Below are positions 1 to 12,000 of a DNA stretch of 29,454 bases, piece by piece. Positions within the stretch are counted from its first letter, which is position 1. Each line of letters starts with the position of its first letter. The DNA is from Parachlorella kessleri (lineage: Eukaryota > Chlorophyta > Trebouxiophyceae > Chlorellales > Chlorellaceae), in contig BBXU01001965.1 in NCBI GenBank assembly GCA_001598975.1, forward strand, positions 1 to 29,454. Reading direction: 5' to 3'. Made by a program: the position numbers and the translations under genes. The notes below the pieces were generated by a model, which saw only the letters and a program-made list of their open reading frames with translations, did not search any database and was not told the origin of the DNA.

Positions 1-71
1 GGCGGCGCGAGCAGACACGTGAAGCACACGGCTTTACACTGGCCGGCAAGCCAGCCCTGCCGGTCTCCCAC

Positions 72-3000
72 CTGCTTGAACCAGCCGCTGAGCTGTCCCC
101 ACACGTACAGGGGGCGGTACGACTTGCACAGGCTGCTGCTGCTACTGCTGCCGCCGCCGCTGCTCATGTTCTGACGGCTGCTGGGGCCGTTGGCAGCGCC
201 GGCACCCGGCCTGGCGCTGCCGGGCGCTGCAGCGTGGGGCAGAGGCAGGAGGGCAGCAGGTTGAGTCAGAGGTTTGTGCTTGATGAAGATGAGACCCTGG
301 TGAGGCATTGGAGGAGCCTCCACATGACTAACAAGGCCCCCCCCCACCCCTTCCCCCATGGTCCAGCAAGCGTCCCAGGAACAGGGTGTACAGGGTTGCT
401 CCGACAGGACCAGTGCTACAGCAACAAGACGGGAACGCGGTGCTTCACTCTAGCTTGTGCCACCGACCAGAACCTAAGGAGCTGTTGCAGGGCACTGTGC
501 CCCTGAACTCACCGCTGGCGCCCTCCAGCCCCTCCCCACCACCCGTGGTCACCGTCCCGCCGCCGCTTTCAGCAAGCGAAGTTAGAGAGACCCGGCTGGG
601 CGGCCGCCCCTGCTGCTGCTGCTGCGGTGGTCGCTCGTCACTCCCCGATGCAGCGGCTGCTGCATGCAAGGCCTGCCCCAACTGCTGCTGCTGCTGCTGG
701 GGCGGAGGCAGGGGTGCTAAGCCATTTGCCTTGTCAGCAGTGGGAGCAGCTGCCGGTCCTGAGCCCTTGGTTCTGTCTAGTGTAAGGTCGGCAAGGTTGA
801 TGGGCACGGGAGGTGAGGTGACCGCCTGCATGGGGAATCAAATGGCATTATCACATTTCAAGAAAGCGCCACGTCTGGAGCATCTAAGCTTGCTTGCAAC
901 AATGTGTCCCCCCTGCTGCGGCTGCGGACGGCTCCCCGGACAGCTAAGTAGCCAGACTACCCCTGTGTGTGCGGCCCGGAAGGGCCCCATCCCAGGCGTT
1001 GTGTGAACACAGAACCATCTCCAACCTGCTGTCCGCATCCGCACCGACCTACCGTCCGCAACCCCTTTCTACTCTCCACGATAAGGGCAGCTCACAACTC
1101 TCCCAACCACACCTTGTAGCCCCGCTCTGCTGTCATCCACCTCTTCGTGGACGCATAGAGGAACAGGATGTCGGCGCAGGCAGTCAGGCCCCCGCCCCGC
1201 TGCACGTCCAGCTTCCGCAGCGCTGCCACCATGTCCAACAGCCCCTGGCGGGCTTCCTGTTGACAAACCAAGGGTTTTGATGCTGGAGTCAGCGCGCTGG
1301 GCACGCTGGGCACACTCTTGGCCTGCTGTGCGGAAAGTACCAGCCCGTGCTTTTGCAGAGGGGTGTGTGCTCGGACAGGTGGCAAGCAAAGGCAGGTGGC
1401 AAGCAAAGGCCACAGCGCACCCAGCGTGGCAAGCCCCTCTGTATATCGCTGGCAATCCCAAGGCCGCAGCTGCACCAGGCACATCACAGCGCACCCAGCA
1501 CAGCACAGCCACGGCAGCTACCTCACACAAGGAACCCCCTGGAATGAACGTGCTGGATGTATGCTGTGCAAGCCCTCAGCACAGCACAGCATAGCATCCC
1601 CAGCGCACCTGCGCAGACCCTGCCGGCCGCAGCACCAGCCGGCACAGCGCTACCACCGCCGGTGGCAGCTCCCCCGCCGCGGCCGCCTCCAGCGCTGCCG
1701 CCCACTCGGCGTCCGTGGTGGCTGCCACGAGCTCCTTGCCCGCGCCTGCTGCCAGCCCGGGCACGGACAGCACGCCTTTCAGGACCCGCTTGGCAATGGA
1801 CTTGGGACCTGCACATTGACACATGAGCAATGCACTCATGTGAGGGGACGGGGAGACATTGCATGACAGCAAAAGTGGCACGTGAAAGAAGGTAGGGGGA
1901 GATAGAGGCCGCCATAGCATGCCCCTTCCGGTGCCATCGTAAACGTACCAACGGTAAGACACACCCCTTGCCTAACCAGGCTGCCTCCTGGCTCAGCTGC
2001 CCATGGATGTGTCAGCCGACCCGGCGTCCCGCAGCAGGTGCAATGTACTGAACCCCCATTTTCCTCCACCATGTGGCACGCCCAGGAACTGGCACTCCTT
2101 ACAGCCTCCCTGCCTCGCACACACACAGATCACCAGCACGCCCTGGCTGCCTTGCCTCCCCCTCACCTGCCCACAGGTGCTTCACCAACTCCGCCTCCGG
2201 CAGCAAGCGCAGGCAGGCGCCCCCCCCACAACCGGGTGTCACGCCCATGCACGCTATTACAACTTCAGCCTTCCTGCCTCACCTGCCCACAGGTGTGCCA
2301 CCACCTCCGCGTCAGGCAGCAGGCGCAGGCAGGGGCCCTGCGGCTGGCCGCCGCCCCGCCCCGACCGCAGCACCATCTTCACCTTGTCCAGCGTGATGGC
2401 CACGTTCTGGAGACGGTTGTTCAGCACGCCCCGGGCCTCTACATGAGTCATGGGAGGGTCACAAGGTTACGACACAGCACCATGGAGGATTAGACCGGCA
2501 CGGCCCTGGAACGAAGGGGGCCACGTTCTGGAGCCGGTTGTCAGCACGCCCCGGGCCTCTGTACATAAGTCAAGGGAGGGTTACAGCACAGCAATATATG
2601 TAGGGTTTCAGACCGGCACGGCCCTGGAATGTTTGGGAGGTGCGACTGGAGTTTAGGCTAGGGGTTCATGGTAGGCTGCCAGGTGGGGTTTGTGGCCAGG
2701 TTTGTCAGCCGAGTGCTTGCTCGACAAGCCCCTGTGTCCGGAAGGCACCCCACTTGTGCCAGTTCCCCAGGGCCAAAACCCCAACATTTGCCATGTGTGG
2801 CAGACGGACAGCATCACCCAAGCCCTGGCGGCAGGCCGGGCCGCAGTGTTGAATGTCAAAGGTAGACGCAGCTGCCAGACGACACCTCAGCAGGGGAAGG
2901 GACAGCAGCCTGAATGGTAGTCTGCCTACCTGCTGCGGCACTGGCCTCAGTGTAAAGGCCCAAGGGGTTAGCCATCAGCTCCCTTTGAAGGCACGCTTCC

Positions 3001-6000
3001 TCCAGCTCAATGAACTCGCATACCTGATCACGCGTGGGATACGGCACGGGCTAGGTCAAGTGGTTGTGAGCAAGGAGCGCTTGACGCATGCTTCCTTCAA
3101 CAACACACCGGCCGGAGTGGCTAGTCACTCATGGGCTTGCCCACACTACCAGAGCTGATCAAGGCTTAAGCAAACCTTAAAGGTCCAAGTTGAATAGGAG
3201 ACAGCATGGGGGGCTCACACAGCCATACCAGCAGAGCCAACAGCATGCTCGGTCAACAGCTGTACTGCGTTTGAGGGTGGGAAGCCAGTGTATGACGTAG
3301 ACGGCCCATGCAACACTGTATTGATAGACTCACCAGCGCTGCCCACTTCAGCACCCAGTCGGGCAGCCGTGGCCCAAAGCAACCACCCCCCAGGCACGAG
3401 TTGCGCAGACCGTGGGCCTGCACGGAGTAGGGTTAGGGGGCTACTACATATGAGTATATGCCGCCGACGAGTGCAAGGACCTGCAGCCAAAGACTCTGTG
3501 AAACAAGCAAACAAGGGGAAGGAGGGAGGGCTGACGGACATGCGTGCCTTAGCAACTGAAGATCCGTGTGCCTGCCGGTAAGGGAACCAGATCCGTGTGA
3601 TCCCAGCCCATCGTGGACCCTTGGTCATCACACGTGGGGGAGCTATGCGTGCACCTTATTCATCATTGTTCCATGGCAGCCACACGCCCGCCCTGCCACC
3701 TCAGAGCGCAGCAAGGACAGGACGCCCACATAGACATTGCTGCTCCCTTTCCGAAGGTCCCCTGGCTTGCACACCACCGCCCCTGCTATGCCCTGCGTCC
3801 CCGCTAACCCAGCACGCAAGCCCTGTGACTGAGCCAGAGTGAGCCCGCCCAACCATGGCAAATACTAACTATTACTATACTCACGTCCAGCCGTTGGCGG
3901 TCCGCGTCTGTGAGCGGCTCGCAGCCCGCCCTTGCGATGATGGCCTGGCGGTGCAGGAAGTTGTGGCGGGTGCTCATGATCTGCATGAAGCCGCGGCTGC
4001 CAGTGAAGGTCAGGTAGGAGCCCCTGCACCATCACGGCGTGGGAGTTAGTCAGGGGTTAGTGGTAGCTACTAGTTGCAGCGGTCAGGTAGGAGCACCTGT
4101 ACCACCCAGTGTGGAGGTGGGTCGGGAGTCAGTCGTGGCTGCCACGCACGGTCCCTGCTAGAGTAAGAATCATGCACTCAACCTACAGACATATGCCAGG
4201 AAGGGCACGAGTTATGTTTGAGACACAGCAGTTGAGAGACACAGCTTGTGACTCTTTGCTCGAATCAAGGTCATCACAGCAAGCGTAGGAAACTGCCCAC
4301 CTCCAAAGGTGAATGCTGCAGTTGGAACCTTATTTTGATCAACATTAGAGTCAACCCAGGGCCGTCAACAACAGTCAAGGAGAGAGAAGCAGCACGCATT
4401 TGTCGACCCACCTGCAGAGGTGGGTGCTGCAGAGGCAGATGGCCTCCTTAAACTCCTTCTCCGACTCGCTGACCACCGCGTAGTCAAATGTGAGCTCCTC
4501 GCCTGCGGGCAGAAAGGAACGACACTTCTATCTTCACCTCTGCAATTTGTGCTATTCACACAAGACCTAAAATTGCTCCTCGTCTAGGGGTGGTAAGGAA
4601 ACTTTGCCCAGCTCTCCACAGAGCGCCTTTCACCCAACTCCTAAACACTGCGGTCATGGCGGGCCGGGCCCCTGGTGACTCTCCATAGAACAGCTGAAAA
4701 AACCTAGACAGGACCCCGGCAAGTGCAGCCCTGTGTGTTAGCTGACTCTGAGTAAACGCGCAACTATGCAAGGTGCAGGTGGGAGCGATGAGTTGGTGAG
4801 TGCCGGCCCCCCCGCCTCTGACTAACCCCTGACTCACCTGGGTAGACATAGCGCAGGGTGTAGACGGCATTGGTGAGCCGGCCGGAGCACGCCATGACCA
4901 TCGCTTCTGACTAATCCCTGACTCACCTGGGTAAACATGGCGCAGGGTGTAGACGGCGATGGTGAGCCGGCCGGAGCACGCCATGACCACCGCCTGGCAG
5001 TTGGGGGTGCAGGAGTGGCTCATGCGGCTGGCAAAGGCGCCCTGCAAGCAACCAGGAAGGCTTATGAGAAAGACAGGTAAGCGCACAGGTGAGAAGTAGC
5101 CCATGCAGCACAGCTAACCTATTTCGGACTCATGGGGGGCAGCTGGCTAGCGCCACAATCCACTGGGTTGGGGAGGAGGTAGAGAGAGCAGCTTGGCAGG
5201 CCGCAGAAAGGCATGGTGCAGCTAGCTCTGGCGCCTAGCAGTAGCAGTCACAGGAAGACACCCCCAGTAGTCCAGCACAATCCAGTCTAGTGCGGTCTAA
5301 GCCTACCTTAGTGTAGACTAGTTTACCCAGCATAGATGCACCTGGCTGGCACGCAGGCAGGCACGACCCACCCACCCACCCACGTACCTTAGATGCGGCG
5401 TCTATGTTGAGTACATCGTAGCCGTCAGGGTCGTCCCGCGGCCGCTCCAGCTGGATGTTGTAAAAGTCCGGCAGCTCGTCGCCGGTAATGCGCTTCACAA
5501 CATCCTGCAGGGGTTCATATGGGGTGGGGTTGGACCACATGGGTCACACTTGGGCCACTGAGTCAGCCTAGGGGCTGACAGCTGGCCCCCAGGGATATGC
5601 TTCACTGAGTTCCAGTCAAGGCAGCGCACCTGGAAAGGGTCGTCGGCCTCGAGCCACTTCAACGTGCATACCGCCAGACCCCCACCCACCCCCAGCATAA
5701 TACGGCATGGACGTCGGAGCAGCTCCCCGTGGGTGTAGCCATACGGCCGGGGGCTTCCAGCAAGGGAACACACAGCACAGGCACACCGCCGCCACAAAAC
5801 CCGCCCCATCTTGTGTTTGGGTGGACTTGCCTGGATCTCAAACCAGCGCCAGGGCGTGTGTATCTCCCCCAAGTACTCCTCCACAAAAGTGAGGGGGGCC
5901 AGGCCCGCCTCCCGCATGCACACCAGCCCCACACCCTTTGGGTGCACCCGGAAGTAGTTGTAGCCCACCTGCACAGACCCCCGGGGGGTGAATGTGACAG

Positions 6001-9000
6001 CAATCTTAGGCATCTGGGGCCTTGAGAGTTATTGCCCATAAGCGGAAGTAGTGGTAGCCAACCTGCACAGGCCCCGGGGGGTGCACGCGACAGAAGGCTC
6101 ACGACACTTGGGGCCTTGACAGTCATACCCCATTATCGGAAGTAGTTGTAGCCGACCTGCACAGACCCTGGGGGGTGCATATGACGAAAATTTGTGCTTG
6201 GCTTGAAACGATGTTGCACGTCCAGGCCGTGGATGGGCGGTGGGAAGCGGCCGCATCTGCAAGCACTGCGCCAAACCACTGCAATGGCACCCCATACCAC
6301 TTAAGTTGCGAGTGACAAGCACTACAGCCACGAATCCCGTCTCGCACTTCCCTCAAGCCCAAGACTCAAGCATGCACCTCACTCCTCCTTGCACATGCCA
6401 TCCTTGGTGGTCCTTGAAGGCTTCATCAATCTCCTCGTGTACTTCGTTTACCCCACTCAACCCCACCTCAGTGCCCTTGCATACCTCATTCACTCCCAAC
6501 AAACCCACTCAGTGCCCTTGTACACCTTGTTCACCCCGATAGCCCCACCCAGCGCCCCTTTCATACCTCCTTCACACGAGCCTCAACTGCCGTGGCCGCC
6601 TTCAGGCTGGCTGAGTCCCCGGCAGCTTGAGCAGCCGCCTTCACCTCTTGCAGGGCTACTAAGATGTCCCACCCATTGTCGCCCTGCGGCAACACGGCTG
6701 CTTCTGCTGTTGGGTACACTGTGCAACGCCTTGCCCACTATATGTGCGAAAAAGACAGGAGCACTGCACCCGCCTAAGTGAGTCCCTTGCAGCGACTGGG
6801 TATTGCGACTTGATAGCAGGGCAGCAGCTTCAAAGTAGGCAACATCACCCTTCCCAAATGAGGGTCTGCCCTGTACTTTACATTGCAGGCTAATGCCCCA
6901 GTTGACAGACACAGCAACCTAGCAACCCGACACCACGCCTATGGCCTTCCACCCTGGCAGCGTGCCACTTGCCTGCCGATTGATGGCAGGCAGCAACGTC
7001 CTCTCTATCCAGTCGGTCGCTTGCTGCTCCAGTGACACGACTCCCGCAGCTTGTGGACCGTGCCGCAGTTGCTGCTGTGCCTGCACGCCGACCTCCTTGC
7101 CAGCATTTACTGCTGCCCCCCCGCCGGCCCTCCGCTGCCCTGTGTCTCTCCCCTGTTGTTGTTGCTGCTGCTGCTGCTGTGCATGCTCAAGCGCGGCAGC
7201 CGTGACCGGCGAAGTCACCGCCAGGAGGGGCGCCTGCTGCGCTGGGGGTTCGCGCTGTGCCTGCTGCCCCTCGTGGTGTGCCTGCTGGGCATCTTCCGCA
7301 AGGTTGGAGCCACCCTCAAACTGCAGCCGGGAGGGCCTTGAGGCGGCGGATGTTGCTGCTGCGAGTGCTGCCGCTGCTGGGGAGGGCGGGAGTGCATCAG
7401 GGTTGGGCGAACTGTAGCTGCCCAACGCCTGGCTTTCCAGCACGGCTGCAGTAAGAGGGAGAGATGGAAGCACGTCAGAAAGAGGCGCCCAGAACAGGCA
7501 GATGTGGTTTGGAAGTGCGGAGATTGAATCCGGCGGTCCCTGACAATCCTAGGCGGTAGGACCGGCTGCCAGTCAATCACACAATCAATCCATAACCCTT
7601 TTCCACAGCAGCGGACTGTGCCGTAGATGCGTCGTGTCTGGCGCAAACATACCTAAGACTAGGACACTAAACATACACATAGAGACTTGTGAGGCAAAAG
7701 AAGTGTAATAAAAAAGTAATGAGGTGTATTTTGGTCAGATGTGTTCAGGCCAGTCACTAGCTCACAGCTCCTGAGGACCACACCACCGAAAGCGCTGGCA
7801 GTCTTGCGGGAAGAAGCAAACCAAACAAAACATCCCGGCGCATAGAGGACCGCAGAGCACCAGCAACCTGCCAGCAGAAGCCCAACCCAGACCTTGAGGT
7901 TCTCTGACCGCCGTTACAGCTCACCGTCACGTATGTTCCTGCGGGTGTAGCAGTCAATGCCCCAGGAGTTGATCTCCTTCACATCCACACCCAGCTCCAG
8001 GGTCCGGCGCTGGCTGACAGCACGGTTCAGGCAGTTGTCTGCAAAAGGCGGGTGCAGCAGCAGCAGCGGCAGCCTCGTTTAGGGGCAAGCTGACCAGGCA
8101 CCCCAGGGGCTGCTTTGGCATCTAAAAACGGAGGGCAAGGTCACCCAGATGGTGGCAACGGGCTTTAGAAAATGTCGGGTCCAGCATGCACTGGTCATAA
8201 AGCCACCACCTCCACACCAGCCGGCCCACTGCTTCATTAGCATCCGCCGTCTCTCTTTTGCATGCTAGCAGCACGCAACTGCACCGCAGCAGCCCGCCGC
8301 CACAGCAGCAGCAAGCCCTCCCTAGATCCCAGCCTGCTAGCATGGCAGCTCGCCAGTCGTACCTGCTCCCTGGCAGCCGCAGTGGGCATCGCACTCGGTG
8401 TTGTGAGACAGGCAGGGGCACGCCGTGTCAAAGCCCTCCCTCTCCAGGCTGCAGGCCACCCACACAGTTAGGAGTCTTACATACGTATATTTTTGTGTGA
8501 ACTTGCAACGCCAATGCTTGCTGGAGAGTCAGGGTCGCCGCACATGGACGGACTGCAGGTCTGTGTTTCTCAAGGACAGAGGACACAGTAACACGCATCC
8601 TCCACATGGGAGGCGCCTACAACTCCGTGACCGGCCTCAAGCCACGTCAGCCACAGGGCCCAAAGTGCTTGTGGGCCTGCCGTGCAGCTGCAGCCTCTTC
8701 ATTTCTTTATTCACATTGGAATGCACCTGACAGCAAGGGTTGGGTGCCACTGCTTCAACTAGTAGAGACGATTCCTTCAGAGATTCATTCAGCTGCAGCC
8801 CAGCCTGGAGGCCTCCCTCCTCACCTGAAGCGGCCCAGCTGCTCCCGGCTCTGGCAGTGCTGGCCGTCGCAGCCGCCCTGCTTGCGCGTTGCCAGCTTCT
8901 TCTTGATGGACGGCTGCAGCTGCGGCTCGACAATGTCGTACTCCTGAAGGCGTATGTACGGCCTGCAGAGGACAAGCGGAGAAGCAACCATGGGCCGGGC

Positions 9001-12000
9001 GACGGTGAACGGGTGTGTGGCACTGTCACATTGCCATCAAGCCGGCCTGCACAGCGGAAGGCTTCAGCCAGCACGCCTCCGGTGCGGTCACTGCCGCGAG
9101 TTTTAAATTGCCTGGCTGGAGGGACAAAAGGCCACCTTACTGTCAGAAAGGGATCCACCGTTCATGCCTCTGAACGACGAAACGAGTGCAACCTTCCCAT
9201 GTGCCAATTGCACCGCCCCAACCTCGTGGGGGGCTGCCTGCCCAACATCCCACCTGGGTGCGTAGGGCGTCTTGCGCCAGTCGCCATGCTTGTAGGGCTC
9301 GCGGTTGGCCTGGATGGAGGGCGGCAAGTCACCCTGGAAGGCAAGCAGGCCTGCAGCAACACATGGAGGGAGCTGCTCACGGTCTCATAGGGTCTGCGAC
9401 AAAATGCCTGCCCTTAACCTACAGTACAGCTCCCTGGCGGCCCACCACCACACCCACCATATCTGCAAAGGCACCCTGCCATGCTGTGCAAGCTTGGGCA
9501 ACAAACAACCAAGTAGCTAGGCCCCTCCCTTGCCATCTATCTGGCCTACCATCGTCATTCCCCGCAGCCGCCCCGGACGCTGTGGCTGCCGCCCGCCTGC
9601 TGGTCCCACCCCTGCCTGCTGTGCCTGCTGCGCCCGCCCGCAGCACGCCCAGCATGGCTTCCAGTGACGAGGCCAGCAGGCTGGTGAAGGCCTCGGCCCA
9701 ACCTGTGATCTTGCCGCGCCGCACCCCTGGGTTCTACAAACAGACAAGGAATTGTATGTAGCATGGGTGGCAGGTAGAGCGAACAGGGAGTGAGAGTTAA
9801 GGTGTATGAACAGGACTGGAAGACAAGAAATGTATGTTGTGCCGCTCCATCGATGTGCACAAGGGCTGAAGGCTGCTGAAGCGCGAGGTGAAGTTGCACC
9901 AAGGCGCATTGATGGCAAAACAGCTGGAGGATGGGCACATGCACGCCAGGGCCCAGCAGCCAGGCAACTCCAGCCATCGTCCAAGCTGTGACACATGGGA
10001 GCCCTCTAGTCACATGAAACAGCTCACGGCTGATGTCTTTGGTGTCAAGAAGGCGACCCGTCTTGCCAGAACGCCTGACACTCTCTCACGGTACGTGCAT
10101 AGATAGACAGCCACCATCAATTGGAATAGGTAGAAGGCCACCATCAATTTCAACATGCCTGACTCTCTCTCAAAGTACATGCATAAAGAGATAGCGACCT
10201 TGAGACGGGCAGACCTCCTACCTCTGCCACCACATAGGTTTCCACGGCCTCTCGGCACTCCTGGCTCACGTCCGCCACCAACTCCTCCGGCTCCAGGTAG
10301 CCGCCCACTGCAGGACATGGATACAAGCAAAGGCCAGGGCCACTGGGAACCCTGGTGGGGGGGGGGCACCATGGTAGTCTTTTTCAAATCCACCTCAGTA
10401 AGGGGTTTGGGGCGGACGTGGCGCAGGACGAAGCTCTAGGGAAGGGTGGATAGTCATATCTGGGCAGGATGCCTGCCTGGTGCAGAGAATATGCCCCCTA
10501 AAGAGTTAGCGTTTGGTATGACAAAGCAGGCACGGTCGAGTGCCCGGCACTCTCCTCACTGGACTCCCTGCTAGCCCTCCCATGCAGTTTCCGGGGCCCA
10601 TACGCTGCTTGGTGCTGCTGCCACCACCCCAGCCCACCTTGCAGCGTGGCACAGGGCTTTTGCAGGGTCGTGCCCACGGCCCGCATCTGCTCAGCCGCCT
10701 GGGATGACTTCAGCTCCTTGGCAAATTCCCTAAGCTCCTGCATTGAACATGCGAGTGAGTATTCAAGTGCCATAACAGGACCATCGACCTCCGGTAACGC
10801 ACTGCTTGCTGTCGCCCCGCCTTCCTTCCTTCCTTCATTCCATAGGGACTGTCACAAGCTCCTGCCCCAAAGCCCCACACGTCATGCAATTGCCCGGGAA
10901 GGCATTTGGTACTGCAGAGGTCAGCCAGGCCTACCACACTCGGGAAAAAGAAGATGCCGCCACCGTCACAAGCCAAAACAGAAAGGACACTAAAGCACAC
11001 TTTAACAAGACACGTAGACACGATTAGGATATGTACCCACAGCATACTTCCAGCACCCACCTTGGGCACAGAGGAGCTGCCGGCCCCGCTTTCTGCTGGC
11101 TGTAGTATCTCCATCAGCACCAGCGCTATCTGGGCTTGGAGCTCTGGAGTCCATGGGTCAGCACTCTTGCGCGCCTTGCGCTTTGCAGCACCTGGCAGGC
11201 CAGCACACACGCATGCATATGTGAGGAAACGCAGCAGCTGTGTTTCAAACGCGCATGCAGCACTTTCTGGTCAGGGAAACCCTTGCAAACAGAGTGCAAG
11301 CCGGCCTTTGTGCCCCACTGACGAGAACCTGGTAAGGGGTTGGTGAAGTGCACCATTATCGAGCAAGTCTACCGCTGTTGCAACCAGCCTTCACGATCTA
11401 GACGCTGCTGCCACGTATCGCAGCAGATCACCCCTCCATAGCCCCTTGCAGAAACCCATACCTGGCCCCTGCGAATCCATCCGGCGGCGCTTGGCTGCGG
11501 TCGCACCGCTCCTCGTTCCCTCACTGTCCCCAGCTTCCGAATCTGTCCCCAGCCCATAGAAGCGTCTGGAGCTGCCCCCACCACCACCGCCGCCGCCGCC
11601 ACCAGCCTGCCGCCGGGCCCTGCCAGCACGTGCTACCAGCGACTCGTCCACGGCAAGGGTGAGGCAGCCTGCCACCTGTCGAGCTGGAAGAAAGAAGGTT
11701 TCAGCCGGCAGCTGGGGAGCGCCAGCCGCGGCCTTGTCTGCTTGCTGTGAGCGCTGTACTGCCTGTGCTGACGGCTCCAGCTCCTGCAGGGGGTACCAAC
11801 AGGTCCAGACTACTTAACATCAGGCCCCAACACCTGAACACACCTGAACCCCCGTATGTCTTGTCTGGAGCCTTCCTGACAAATCAACTGTGCATGCACG
11901 AAAGTGCGTCCTGTCACACTTGCCTCCAGTAGGGCGCGCAATGGATAGGGCTTGAAAAGGGATATCAAAATACAGCCTGCGCTTGAGCGTTAATGAGCAC

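Noticed and set aside
386..1006. Plus-strand frame with long Cys runs
   Set aside because: It is antisense to the CAG-coded Gln tracts of SET-gene exon 27; runs of Cys are the usual shadow of poly-Gln.
1378..1412. Short tandem repeat (GGTGGCAAGCAAAGGC twice) as a CRISPR-like or regulatory array
   Set aside because: There are only two adjacent 17-18-bp copies inside an intron, with no spacers.
2519..2560. Second copy of the exon-24 start as a real exon
   Set aside because: A one-base deletion breaks its frame; it is treated as a duplicate.
3640..3780. Minus-strand open stretch between SET-gene exons 21 and 22
   Set aside because: Exons 21 and 22 join in phase and match the ATXR3 order without it.
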